This document shows, piece after piece, positions 19,787 to 31,500 of a stretch of DNA of 64,000 nt (its first letter is position 1; every line of letters begins with the position of its first letter). The translations under genes and the position numbers were made by a program. The DNA comes from Nothophaeocryptopus gaeumannii (taxonomy: Eukaryota; Ascomycota; Dothideomycetes; Mycosphaerellales; Mycosphaerellaceae), in assembly GCA_031771865.1 (NCBI GenBank), contig JASISA010000022.1:496001-560000 (forward strand). The letters run 5' to 3'. The notes under the pieces were generated by a model that did no database searches, was not told the DNA's origin, and saw nothing but the letters and a program-made list of their open reading frames with translations.

Positions 19787-20928
19787 CTAGCTAAGTGATT
19801 TTATATCACGCTTCCACTCGAGAGGCAGTCCCTGAAGGCCTCGATCGCCATCGACATGGGACGTATAGATGTCCTTTGGTTCCTGTAGCCACGGACTACT
19901 GAATGCCTTGTCTGCGAATGCAAGAGCGAGAACGTGCAGGATTGGACAGAAGGCGAGATTGTCATCCCGCTCGTGGAAAACGTATTTCGGCCTATGAAAT
20001 GTCGTCAGCATAGAAGCTTATGGGGGAGAACACACCTACGCAAGAGACTTGTTGCGCTGGCCTTTCATAAGCCTAAGGGTAACAATCATGAGCAAGACGT
20101 GGTCGTCTTGAGACTGTCCCTTGACCTTGAATATCTGGATATCCTTATACTTCAAGCAGTCCCCAGCGGTCTCGAAAGAGGTAAACTGTCCCGGGAAGTT
20201 CAGCTCATCCTCGTCGAGATCAGCAGGGAGCATTTTGCCCTCGCAGTCCACGACCGCCGAAGGCCGCGCAGAGGTATACACGATGAGCAAGAGTATTAGA
20301 GAGAGCTGTACCCGTTGACGCTCAGCTGCGTACCACTCCTGACACTGAACCCAGTGGACATGCAAGGTCGCCAGAAGGTCATCGACGTTGAGTACGGGCT
20401 TGTCGGATCGATCTTCCTGCAGATCGAACTCCGTTCGTAGCGTGTTCGAACTCGATATACTGTCAACAGTCAGCCCGTGCGAACATACTATCGAGGGAGG
20501 CGCACGTGTTTCATCTCCGAAATCAGTTTCGTGTCCAACACCTGTCCGGTCTGGATCTTGTACGCCTGTCTGAACTTTCGGGCGAAGACATAGAGAGTGC
20601 CGAGTTTCGTGATCTCCGAGTGGTTAAGGTGCCAGTGCAGGAACTTGCGAAGGTCCTGCACGCTTTCTTTAGATAGGGCTTCGGGGCGTGACGAAAGCTG
20701 GATCCCAGGAGCTTCGCAGAATCTATGATCTGTAAGTGGGATGTCCTGATCAAATGAGCGATATCCACATTGTTACCTGACCCATGATCTCCACGCCGAT
20801 AACGCGGCTTTTCTTGTGCTACGGGCGAGGTGGATCTGCGGTGTGATCGACGCATCTTCGAGAAACGCTGTCGCGTAAGCGGTCTCTTTCCTTGGCCTTT
20901 TCGGTGGGCGGCGCGGCCGGGGAGCCAT
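19787..20928 (-). pseudogene. DUF3435 tyrosine recombinase (Starship-captain superfamily), C-terminally truncated
   Basis: Four exons, complement(join(19787..19991,20040..20459,20489..20722,20777..20928)), total 1011 nt, 336 aa. Introns: 54 bp (GTAACA...CATAG), only 29 bp (GTATGT...TTGACAG) and 48 bp (GTAGGT...TTTCATAG). Family-typical blocks: FLHWHLNHSEITKLGTLYVF, ERQRVQLSLILLLIVYTSAR (with the Arg of box I), CLKYKDIQIFKV, KYVFHERDDNLAFCPILHVL and ALAFADKAF. The protein stops at PLEWKRDIKSLS, so the C-terminal catalytic part (H-x-x-R and Tyr) is missing, hence the pseudogene call. The 29-bp intron is below the usual fungal minimum and may have suffered a deletion. It lies 407 bp beyond the right end of the 6.16-kb element. 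Confidence 0.75.
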
Positions 20929-21816
20929 CACGAACGCTTGCACGAGACGCTGGAGCCATGGCTGTGCGCGATGTGGTGCTATATAGCCTGCGTTGCCGCC
21001 GTGAGAGGATGGCATAGGTGGAGGGGGGGGGCGTCAAGATTCGGCGGAGAAAGAGGTGGGACTCGAAGTTGCGCGTGCGTTTTGCGTCTCGCAGCATTAC
21101 TACAGGAAAATCGCGGTCGAAACGGGCGCAGAAAGCGGTCGAAACCGGCCGCACTTTTCCCCATCACTCGCGATCCTCCGTACCTGCTGCGCTCGCCGCT
21201 GGCCACCGCGGAGGAAGGCTCGCTTCCGAACGCTCCTGCCGCTCCTACGTTGCTAAAATGCCTTATCTTGCGCCAATGAGTCCACCGTCACTGACGCTGA
21301 CGATACCCAGCGAGGGTGATAGTAAAAGTAATAACAGTGGAAGTGAAGCCCGTTCGCAGGCCGTAATGCCGTATCTACTGCGGTGCCATCGAGCCTCTAG
21401 GAGGTAGCAGCTGCAGTAGCGCTTTGTCAAGCTGCTACTGTAGGCTTGAGTGGGGGAGCGCACGAGGCATTCGATGCTGCATGTCGTGTGCGCCGTCGTT
21501 GGTTTCATGCGTGCCGGCTCTAATGAACGACACACCCAATTTGTTAGCTGAGGACAGTGGCCCACTCTGTTCAAAAGCCTCCCGGTCGCCCTGCATACGA
21601 CTACTAACCCATTGACTTCGAACCTTACCTTGAGCACCACATATCTCTGCTCCTCGCGCCAGTGCAACCTTCGACCGGGCAGCCTCCGACAACCTGACCC
21701 TGAACCTGAACCTGAACCTGAACCACCTCCAACTCGTGCCTCTCTCTCCGCCTCGCCCTGCGCCTCGCCGTCTGCAGTGTCTGCAGTGCCTGGGCATCTC
21801 AGACGGATATCACACC
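20929..21816. other. Promoter region of the amino acid permease; (CCTGAA)n repeat
   Basis: No supported gene. A hexanucleotide repeat (CTGAAC units) lies at about 21693-21724, in the CT-rich stretch directly upstream of the permease start, probably 5' UTR. The in-frame ATG at 21736 would add 27 low-complexity residues and is not preferred. Confidence 0.5.
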
Positions 21817-23265
21817 ATGTCCGCCGGTATGACCAACCACACCGTCGCTCGCCAAGGCGGGTACAAACCCGAGGACGACATTAGCGGGAGTCTCTCTCCA
21901 GAGGGAAGCCACAAGGACGCCAAGGACCCGGAAAAGTACGATCCGGACTTGACGCTTGGAGAGCAACACACAGTCCACGAGGGTCAACAGAAGTTCAACA
22001 AGTTGGGCTGGAAGCGTCTGACCATATGTCTTATCGTAGAGGCTATCGCGCTGGGGTCGCTCAGTGTGCCATCTGCTTTCGCCACCGTCGGTATGGTCCC
22101 TGGTGTCCTCCTCACCGTAGGTTTGGGCCTGATTGCAATCTACACCTCATATGTTGTTGGTCAGGTGAAGATACTTCATCCACACGTTGAGCATTACGCC
22201 GACGCCGTGAAGTTGATCTGGGGCAAGTTCGGATATGAGTTGACAGGGGCCATGTTCGCACTCTTCTTGATCCTCCTCGTGGGTTCGCACGCCTTGACCG
22301 GTACTATTGCCTGGATTCGCATCGTCGACTCGCCTGGCGTGTGCGCCCTGGTCTTCTCCGTCGTCTCGGCCATCATCCTATTCGCCGTCGCCTTGCCACC
22401 GACTTTCCACGAATTTGCCATCCTCGGGTACATCGACTTCGTCTCTATCATCGTGGCGATTTTGGTCACCATTATCGCCGCGGGCATCGAGGCTCATCAC
22501 GCCCCGGGCGGTCTATCGGGGGTGGACTGGCAGCTCTGGCCGGCCGAAGGCACCACCTTCTACTCGGCATTCTTGTCGACCACCAACATCATCTTCGCCT
22601 ACTCCTTCGCAGTGTGTCAGTTCAGCTTCATGTCCGAGATGCACACTCCAAAGGACTATGTGAAGTCCATCTGGGCCCTGGGATTGATTGAAATCTTCAT
22701 CTACACCCTGACTGGTGCGCTTGTATACGCCTTCATTGGTTCGTCCGTGAGCTCTCCAGCGCTGCTTTCCACCAACTTCACGGTCTCGCGAGTCGCATTC
22801 GGCATCGCGCTTCCAGTCATCTTCATCTCCGGGAGTATCAACGGCACCGTCGTTGGTCGATACATTATCAACCGCGCGTTCCCGAACTCTCAGATCAAGT
22901 ACATTCACGATACCAAGGGCTGGACCGTCTGGATCATTCTCATCGCACTCATCACCCTCATCGGTTGGGTCATTGCCGAGGCTATTCCATTCTTCAACGC
23001 ACTGCTCGGTCTGATCTCTGCTCTGTTCATCTCAGGCTTCACCTTCTACTTCCCAGCTCTTTTCTGGTTCCAGCTTGTCAAGGAGGGCAAATGGTACGTC
23101 GGCGGGAAGAATATCGTCCTTTCCATTACCAACGCCATCGTCTTCATCCTCGGTCTCATGGTGCTCGGTTGCGGAACGTACGCCTCGGTCCAGGATATCA
23201 TCAGTCAGTATAACAGTGGATCTGTGCGAGGTAGCTTTACTTGCGACCAGAGCGGGTACGCATAA
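21817..23265 (+). CDS. Amino acid permease, AAAP/Aa_trans family (mtr-like)
   Basis: 482 aa, single exon, start CACACCATGTCC at 21817. The first 55 residues are hydrophilic (ARQGGYKPEDDISGSLSPEG). About 11 membrane spans follow, opening with WKRLTICLIVEAIALGSLSV, where the GSLSVP(S/A)AFATVG pattern is typical of fungal neutral amino acid permeases of the Neurospora mtr type. The family couples uptake of neutral or aromatic amino acids to protons at the plasma membrane. The substrate of this copy cannot be read from sequence. The tail (SGSVRGSFTCDQSGYA) is short and outside the membrane region. No anomalies. Confidence 0.92.
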   Translation: MSAGMTNHTVARQGGYKPEDDISGSLSPEGSHKDAKDPEKYDPDLTLGEQHTVHEGQQKFNKLGWKRLTICLIVEAIALGSLSVPSAFATVGMVPGVLLTVGLGLIAIYTSYVVGQVKILHPHVEHYADAVKLIWGKFGYELTGAMFALFLILLVGSHALTGTIAWIRIVDSPGVCALVFSVVSAIILFAVALPPTFHEFAILGYIDFVSIIVAILVTIIAAGIEAHHAPGGLSGVDWQLWPAEGTTFYSAFLSTTNIIFAYSFAVCQFSFMSEMHTPKDYVKSIWALGLIEIFIYTLTGALVYAFIGSSVSSPALLSTNFTVSRVAFGIALPVIFISGSINGTVVGRYIINRAFPNSQIKYIHDTKGWTVWIILIALITLIGWVIAEAIPFFNALLGLISALFISGFTFYFPALFWFQLVKEGKWYVGGKNIVLSITNAIVFILGLMVLGCGTYASVQDIISQYNSGSVRGSFTCDQSGYA

Positions 23266-24493
23266 GTGCATTTGCTTCTTTCTGCGTTCTTGTTTTGAAG
23301 CCATGAGGCGAGCATTGGAACGGCGCCTGGGGACTTGCATTGGGTGAAGCGAGCAGAGAAGATAGCGTCTCTTTGGACTGAACAAGTGAAGGGATGTGTG
23401 AAAACAACGAATTGTAGAAGATGTAGAGATGACAATACTAGGCCACGACCTTGAACGAATCAAATGAATGGAAGAAAGACGCCCTGCAAGATTCGGCGCA
23501 TTTGTAGCAAGATGGAAAAGGGCCTCACTCTAGGCTTGAAGGTGTGAGCGAGCGAGATGGAGTCTATTAAACCCGATGGCGGCCGCGGCGCCCTACTGAT
23601 GAATGGATAATGTATTCGAATAGACGTACCTGCCCTATCTGTGCAGACGGTAGACCCACTTCGGTAGTTGCGATCCGAACAAATTGTGCAACATCACGCC
23701 CTACCTACAATCCTCGAACAAAAGGTAATTGTGACTGGATGAAGTAAGACGGAACAATCACGTATTTGAATGGATTGTTCCGGAGAAGAGGCGTCCGATC
23801 GCTCGTTCAACGAGATGGAAGCGTATCCAGCCATGGTTACTGAAAGAGGCTGATGAGACAATCCTACGTGATGTGTACAACGGGTTCGGAATCTGCATCG
23901 ATACATGACCGATTTCAATGCACACGAGTGATACGGCATTGTGCTGACCTGGTTCGAACTTGGACTCTAATGGGGGCTTTTCAAAAACCAGCGTCTAGAA
24001 GCAGGCGCTGCACACCAGGACTCGACTTGATCGTTTAACTTGACCGAGCCTGCGACCCTGTGCGCCTTACTACAAGCACGCCAGGACAGGAATCGCTCTC
24101 ACAAGTGTTGATCCACAGTCGACGCAGAATTGGATTTTTCCATAGGCGGACCACCCACATCAGTCTCTAGGTCGACGAAGGGACTTGAGCCGTGGTTGTA
24201 AAAAGCATGTTTTCGCGGCTCCTCAAGGTACGGGCCCGCTCTGCGACAGAATGAGACATTCGAATGATCACGCAAAGGGATCTCGCTCGCCAAGTGTCGA
24301 CAGTGTTGTCTTTCCATTTCTTCCGTAATCTAGCTTCTTCAATCCAGCAGCTTCCAACCCAGACACGGGTTGTGTTCCTCCATCACGCCCGTCCATCGTC
24401 CGGTGTTTTATCAGCAGCGCCTTCCTTAGCCTGCTGATCCCCATTACCCGGGCCATTCAACTCCACTGTCTGCTTTTCCTCCTTCTTCCCCTC
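23266..24493. other. Intergenic, no supported gene
   Basis: Between the permease and the convergent acyl-CoA synthetase gene. GGTTCGAAC at about 23950 resembles a tRNA B box, but no A box or cloverleaf accompanies it. Confidence 0.5.
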
Positions 24494-26341
24494 CTATTTG
24501 GCAGCGTCCCTCTCCTCAGCAACCGTAATACTTCTCCTGCGGATTTGATCCTGACTCCCAAACACCTTGGGCACGAGTTCTTTCTTATTCACCTTACCCA
24601 TCGCGTTTCTCGGAATCTCATCCACCACTTTCATATCCTGCGGGATCTTATACGCGACTAGCTTTCCTTTCAAAGCCCGTCTCATGTCCAGAGCAGACCA
24701 CTCCTTGCCGCGCCTACCTGCGGTCTTTCCCTTGTCGGTGAGAACAACCACAGCGGCGGCTTTTTGACCCCAGGCGACCGAGGGTAAGCCAACAACAGCA
24801 CATTCTTTGACTTCAGGCAAGCTGAGCAGTTCGCGCTCAATTTCCAGGGCAGAAACCTTTTCGCCGCCGGTCTTGATGATATCCGCCGACTTTCGCCCCT
24901 GGATGAAATATGCGGGACCCGTCGCCCAGTCGCCGGAATCACCTTTACCAGCACCGGAAACGCTTTCTCGACTCGCGATATCTCCCGTCTTGAACCATCC
25001 ATCCTCGGTGAACTCGATTCGAGTAGCGTCCGGATTGTTCCAGTATTCCTTGAAAACGGTCGGTCCTCGAAGTTGAATCTCTCCAGTCCGTGGTCTGCCT
25101 TGTGCTGTGGTCTCTTCGCCTTGCAGAATGAGCTCCTTGGTGTCAGGATCCACCAAGCGAGCTTGAACAGAAGGCAACGGCCAGCCCACAGAGCCATCGA
25201 TGCGGTCTTCGTCTGCGAGACCGCATGACAGCGCCATTCCCACTTCTGTCATGCCATATCGCTCGAGGAGTACGTTGCCATGGGAGAGGTCCGTCCAGGA
25301 TTTCTTGGTTGGCGTCGGAAGAGCAGCTGAGCCGGATATATTGAGACGAAGATGCTTTCTCCGGATAGCTTCATCTGCAGCTTGCTTGATGCCGGCCTCC
25401 AGATGGTCGTGCGACTGAAGCATGCGTGCCCAGACAGTCGGCACGACGGTGAAAAAAGTGACGGGTTTCGAATTGTTGCCGTTTGGCAAGAAGGGTGCCG
25501 CGAAGCGATTCCACACGTGGTCCACGTTGAAGGGGTACATGAATTCAATGCTGCTACCAGACAATATTGGAGTGAGCAGGGCATTGACTGTGCCGTGAAT
25601 GTGGTGCAACGGAAGGACGTGGAGCAGCCTATCCTGTGGTGTGTAGCGCCATGCTTTGATCAAGCTCTGCGCCTGTGCGGCAAGAACCTTCTGTGGTAGC
25701 AGCACGCCTTTGGGTCTTGCCGTGGTGCCCGACGTGTACAACATCATGCCGCCGGCTGCATCTTCAGCGTTGCCAGTCAGCTGCGGTTTGTCCTGCGATG
25801 TGGCGCCTTGGATAATCTTCTCGGCGGCAATGCTGGCGGGTCTGTGCTCCAATCCCTCGCTGAGAACGTCGTTGGAGAGTTTGGTGAACTTGGCCGAGTG
25901 CAGAAGCGCAATGGCGCCGCTGTGGTTGATGTTGTATCTCAACTCGCCTACAGGGAACGACGGTGCAAGCGGGACGGCGATGGCGTTGGACGCGAGGCAG
26001 GCCAGGAGGGTGACTGGCACAGGACTGCTCAGCATTTGCGCATACCCGGCATACGCGACGTCTGGAAAGGGTGCGCAACTGGGTGGGTGGGTGGGTGGGA
26101 ATTGTGTATTGCGCACCTACATAGTCGTAGCTATTCTCTACCAGGAAGGCTATCCGCTCTCCGGCAATGTCCTCGTCGCTCTTGGCCGTCTCTTTCAGCA
26201 TTTGCGCTTTGCGGGAGGCAATGTCGGACAGCAGACTGCCATAGGTAAATGTTCGCCCGCTGATCGAGTGGACGACAGCGACGGTGTCGGCCTCGTGCTT
26301 TGCAATGGCTTCAGTAAAGGCGGATCGTTGGAGTCTCGTCA

Positions 26342-26378
<37 letters not shown>

Positions 26379-26540
26379 GGTCGTGATCGTTGCAAAGGTT
26401 CGTCTGGCTCTGGCCTTTGCTTTTGCTTTTGCTCTTGCTCTTGTGGTCGGCGCACTCGACGGCTGGATCCCAAGTCTTCTGCAGTGTCGAGCTGAGTAGA
26501 GGCGTTGGAGGAGGGCAGGGAAGGTGTTGAACGACTTCAT
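24494..26540 (-). CDS. Mitochondrial acyl-CoA synthetase, ACSF3 (malonyl-CoA synthetase) type
   Basis: 663 aa, complement(join(24494..26061,26117..26540)), 1992 nt. The 55-bp intron (GTGCGC...TTTCCAG) joins ENSYDYV to DVAYAGYAQML. The N-terminus MKSFNTFPALLQRLYSARHC is a likely mitochondrial presequence and is followed by repeat-encoded low complexity (RARAKAKAKARAR, then a Thr run). AMP-binding motifs: LYTSGTTARPKGVLL (A3, with Ala where Gly is usual), LERYGMTEVGMALS (A5), WFKTGDIA (A7), GRKSADIIKTGGEKVSALEI (A8) and NAMGKVNKKEL with the catalytic Lys (A10). PLHHIHGTVNALL and RYGMTEVGMALS point to the ACSF3 family, which activates malonate or methylmalonate with CoA in mitochondria. An alternative start at 26342 (MTRLQRSAF) would skip the presequence. 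Confidence 0.9.
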
Positions 26541-26887
26541 GTTAGGCCGGCGCGGACAGTGATGATGGCCGGACGGGATGATGGGAGAGCCGTGTCATGC
26601 TGCAGCAGTAGTAGCGGACTACAAGTGGATAATTATAACACAGCACACAGCATACACATATCGTACATACGCAGGAGAGAATGATGAAGTCATCGTCGCC
26701 GGCGAAGCAAGCCGAGCCGAGAGTCCCGAGAATCCCTGCGTACACCGACACATGCAGGGTAATCTGCTACTTACCACCACCAACGACTTCCAATGTAATC
26801 GCCTGCCACCACCAACAACTCAGCATCACCAGCAGCTTGTAACCACCATCCATCCACTACCAGTGGACCCAAGACGCATCCTGTAAA
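26541..26887. promoter_or_regulatory. Shared divergent promoter (ACSF3-like / DnaJ)
   Basis: 347 bp between the two divergent start codons. It must hold both core promoters. No single motif stands out; the 3' part is rich in CACCA repeats. Confidence 0.55.
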
Positions 26888-28594
26888 ATGGTGGTCGACA
26901 CCTCCTACTACGACGCCCTGGGCATACCACCCACAGCGAGCGAGATCGAGATCAAGAAGGCCTACAGAAAGCTCGCCATCAAGCTGCATCCTGGTGAGAC
27001 CCCGAACACGCCTCCATCCCCACTGACCGACCTTCGCTGAGTCTCAAAACAAAAGACAAGAACCCTGGCGACGAGTCTGCCCACGCCAAGTTCCAAGCCG
27101 TCGGCGAGGCATACCAAGTGCTCAGCGACACCGAGCTGCGCAAGCGCTATGATCAATATGGCAAAGAGGGCGCGAAGCCGGACTCGGGCTTCGAGGACCC
27201 CTCGGAGTTCTTCACCATGATCTTCGGCGGCGAAGCCTTCCAAGACTGGATCGGCGAAATTTCCATGATGAAGGACCTGACCAAGAGCATGGAGATCTCA
27301 ATGCGCGACATGGAGGAGCAAGAAGGAGCTACAGGGGGCGCCGCCACCGAAGACGTCGCGTCTGCCACCACCGACGCCGCAAAGGCCAAGCAAGCAGAGG
27401 CTGCAAAGGAAGCCGAGCCTGCCGCGACAGGCCCTGCCCCGCCAGCCTACGCACCACCGCCTGCCTATGCCGAAGCCACTCCACCAGAAGCCCCCGCGCC
27501 CGCCGCGCCACAGGAGATCCCCATCCGCGAGTCGAAGCCCGCCTCCGCCTCCGCCTCCGGCACATCTACCCCGCGCCCGCCGCAGAGACTCGCCATCACC
27601 GATCGAACAGAAGAGGAAGCTGCCGCCACGGCCGCTGGCATGACCGAGGAGGAGAAGAAGCTGCGCGAGAAGGAGAAGCGCAAGGGAGGCCTGACCAAGG
27701 AGCAACGCGAGGAGCTGGCTGCTTTCGAGAAGGAGCGAAAAGAGATCCGCGACAAGCGTGTGGACGAGCTCGCGAAGAAGCTGACCGACCGCATCAGTGT
27801 GTGGACCGAGACTGACAAGGGCATGGAAGTCACAGACGCCTTCAAGTCGAAGATGCGACTCGAGCTCGAGAGCTTGCGAATGGAGTCTTTCGGTCTGGAG
27901 ATCCTTCACGCAATCGGCTCGACATACCTGAGCAAGGGCACCACTTACATCAAGTCGCAAAAGCCTTTGATCGGCGGCGTCAGCGGCTTCTTCAGCAGGC
28001 TCAAGGACAAGGGCAACATGGTCAAGGACACCTGGGGCACCGTCTCGAGCGCCATCAGCGCGCAAATGGAAATCGAAGAGATGGCTCGCGCAGAGGAAGA
28101 GGCCGAGAAGGCCGGCGAGAAGATGACCGACGAGCGGAGAGCCGAATTCGAGAAGCGCGTCACGGGCAAGATTCTTGCAGCCGCGTGGAGAGGCAGCAAG
28201 TTTGAGATCACCGGTGTGCTCAGAGACGTCTGTGACAGGGTGCTGTACGACAAGAAGGTGAAGCCGGAGAAGCGATCGGAGCGCGCTCACGCGTTGGTCA
28301 TGATTGGAGAAATCTTCATCAAGGTGAGTCTCCTCAGTTGCCCGCGGGGCTTAAGTCGTCGCATCAGAGCGATTCCCGTGACATCAACGCCGCCTGTCTT
28401 TCACTGGGCAACCACTGATTATCTACTTGCAGGCTGAGCGCGACCCCGATGATGAGGAGGGCGAATACATGGTATTTGAGCAGCTGATGGCTGAGGCTAC
28501 CGCGAAGCGCGAAAAGAAGGATGACAAGAAGAAGGAGAAGGAGACCAAGCATCGATTCGGCCACAACAAGCACGAAGAAGCTGCGACCAGCTAG
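26888..28594 (+). CDS. DnaJ-X type J-protein (Caj1/Djp1 family)
   Basis: 511 aa, join(26888..26993,27056..28323,28433..28594), 1536 nt. Intron 1 (62 bp, GTGAGA...ACAAAAG) splits the J-domain HPD motif after His-Pro; intron 2 is 109 bp (GTGAGT...TTGCAG). J domain at residues 1-70 (YYDALGIPPTASEIEIKKAY, HPDKNPGD, YQVLSDTELRKRYDQYG). An Ala/Pro-rich linker and a charged coiled region (MTEEEKKLREKEKRKGG) lead to the DnaJ-X domain (IGSTYLSKGTTYIKSQKPLI, GGVSGFF, KILAAAWRGSKFEITGVLRD). The tail is Lys-rich. Yeast relatives stimulate Hsp70 in the cytosol and help peroxisomal import or protein quality control. No signal peptide. Confidence 0.93.
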
Positions 28595-31500
28595 AAGCGG
28601 CCATACAGTAGTATTGCCCCTGCAGGCAGCCTGCGCTCGACACCGATTACGCCATGCTCCACACCTCATGCCCGCTCCCCGCGGTCATCAGGATTCGACT
28701 CAACAGTTCCTCGCCTTCCCCCTCTGTACTACCGGCGCTGCAACGCTTGCGAGAGGTATTTCGCCGACACGTAATAAGAGCGCATCGGACAGGCCCACGA
28801 CGAAGTTACTCCACCGCTCCTCCATACACGGCTCTCGGCCTCAAGCGCCTGACGCATTTGCCGCACTAACCCTCACTTCCCCTTTCATCCCCCCGAGCTT
28901 TTGCCGCTCTCGACACCGGACCTGAATCTATCGCCTCGAACCTGGCTGAATCTCCATCGCCCTGATCATCTTCGGGTTCACCGATGCGGAGCGATGTCGT
29001 GCATGGCTCGCACTGTTCAACATTCGCCCATCTCCAGATTTTTGCAAAACTTCTCTGGGCGCACAGGCGCGTCTGGTCGGAGATTCGGTCGGCATGGGTA
29101 CTGAACCCCGGCTGTCATCACGAAGAAGCTGTCCCGCTAGTCTTGCAGCGACTTGTCTATGACCCTGCTGGCGCTGCCGGATATGGTTTGCGTTACCTTT
29201 GGTCAATTCCGCCGAGAGAACGGTATCGACACCGAAAAGTGAGACAGATGACGGAGCATCGTTCGAAGTCGTCTCTCATGGGGACATCGATGCCGCGTGC
29301 TTCTCCAACGACATGGTGGTACATCATCCGGTCGCTGTTGCTAGAAGACTTTGTTGACCGGCGTTTGAGCGACAGGCACTCTTTGGCATTCGAGATATGA
29401 TCCTGGAAGGAGCGGCCTTGCATCGCATGAAACATAGCAGCAGCAGCAGCAGCAGCATCAGCGACAATAGACTTGCCGTGAATGGAAAACGGCTCTACAT
29501 AAATTGCATGCAGAGATGAGATTGCCGTTTGCATTTGGTCGTGCGTTCTGCGTTCCAGGTTCGTCCGATATGTGAATCATTCTGCTGCCGCTGAAATGCT
29601 CTGCCCTTTGCACGATATGGGTCAACCAGGAAACCACAAGTCTTTCGGAAGGGGGAAATCGGCCACTATTCTTCCCTCAGACACAGCTGGAAAATGCTTA
29701 TAGGGCATGCTGCCATGCCTTCCGAAATAGATGTCCCAGCAAATCGGTCTCTGTGAATGATAGTTGCACTCCTAACATTCATGGTGCTGCAGGTGGGTAA
29801 CATCGTCCTGCTGATGGCTCGGCAATAAGCGTTCGTTCGTATCGGCGCGGGCTTATGTGTGCATCCTCTAGATCAAAGAGCCGGAGTAGGGTGCTGATGC
29901 TCCTAATAAACCACCCTGACGCGGTTCGGCGGATGTTCCTCGAATCGAGAACCCAGTCTTCCCGGAAGTCAACCACTATCATGGGTTAAAAGGAACAGAG
30001 CCAGGATGTGTGGCCAGAAATTTTTGGCCAAGGATGTCCTGTGCTCGGGAAAAACGAGCTCTTCCATCACTACCAGGCCGAGAATGATACACAGCAGACC
30101 TCGGCCACCGGAGCTGCACGTTCGCAGATGCTGGACCACCGCATTGAATTGTCTGACATGTTGAACCGCTTGGAGGTCCTGAATATCTAACCATCTAGAT
30201 GTCCAGGCAGCGCCTTCGTCAAATGATCGAAGGGATTGATTCAAACCGCGATACAGAAGAGAGTCCTCTCCGCTGGGAGAGTGTGTGTTCGAGGCAAGAG
30301 CACAGATAGATCCTCCACTGAGCAGAAGTGCTGTCCTCATCGAGTTGAAACCGTCCGTATTCCTACGCTGTACATCCTTCTAGAACACGGCGAGATCCCT
30401 AGGTGCCGGAAGCGAAGATCCCAACCAAACAGCTACATTACCTGATGCGGCTATTTAGGAACGTCACGGCTTCAAGATCATGAAACGAGTTCAGCGGCTG
30501 TGTGATCTCATCGCTCATGTCCAGCGTTGCATAAGACACCGGCATCAACGGCAATGTCTGAGAGAATGGTGGTTTTGACTGGTAAGGATCATCCTAGAGC
30601 GATAAGGAAGATTCATCAATGAGTACAAAACTGTCGAGGCAAACCAGGACCAGGACTAGTCAGAGTCGAAATCGTTCTTCGGGCTGACTGACATGGCGGC
30701 AAGTGATGGCCTTGGGCTGGCGAAACGTCGAATTTCAAGTCACGAGAAAGCTGTTGTGTGTTCAGGAGTGGAGTCGATGGAACACAGTCATTCTATTTTG
30801 ATCTCTTGCTGAGGCCGCTGCCTTAATATGCACCGTGACATGCGGCGCACACGAGGTCCGTGAGAAGTCAATCCTAGAAGCATCGCTCAGGTTAGTCGCA
30901 CAGTGCTCATACAGGTATGCTTCGGATAGAGCTAAATTCGAAGTGAAAGGGGAACATTTGAGCTTCATCATCGAGACGTACTCAATTCTTGCAAACCATG
31001 CTGCACTTCAGTGCTGCCGACGACGTGTATGAACGTTGAGTTGCCCGACCCAAGGAGACGCCAAGTGGTAGAAGGGGGCAAGCTAGCGTTTGGAATGTCA
31101 TGAAACGGGTGGTCTCGAGCTTGTGGCAAATAAGGTTGATGCCGGATTGACGCCTTGAAGTCTCATGCCGGCCATTCAAAACGTCTTTGGCATGCACGAA
31201 CAGCGAGAACCGTTTCTGGCAGTTGGAGCACATTATTGCTGTAGTACTATCCCTGCAAATGCCCATCTTCCAGTTGTGGGCCTCGCATGTTTGATGTACG
31301 ACCAGCATTGTCATTACAAGCAATAGGCGCGTAGTTCACCGAGCTCGTGCAGGAAGGGTGAGATTTGTCACTGGAACGTGTTCAATTTGCCCATCTTATG
31401 TCCGAAGACTGGAAACTCACCAATTCTCCATGGTGACAAGACTGGGAGAGTATAAATGTTGTACCAGATGTATGGCTCACTGCGACAAAGGGCTGCCACT

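Noticed and set aside
13220..20928. Reading the NLR pseudogene plus the DUF3435 gene as one Starship
   Set aside because: The NLR lies inside exact TA/TIR ends with its own pogo transposase, and the DUF3435 gene lies outside them. No Starship-type boundaries were found, so it is mentioned only as a possibility.
21736..21816. Upstream in-frame ATG of the amino acid permease
   Set aside because: It adds low-complexity residues from the CCTGAA-type leader. The ATG at 21817 has the better context and fits the family length.
23940..23960. GGTTCGAAC resembling a tRNA B box
   Set aside because: No A box at the right distance and no foldable stems around it.
29779..30340. Two adjacent minus-strand frames resembling the end of a fungal regulator
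   Set aside because: Similarity is only an impression. The frames are broken by a stop, and no zinc-cluster N-terminus was found upstream.
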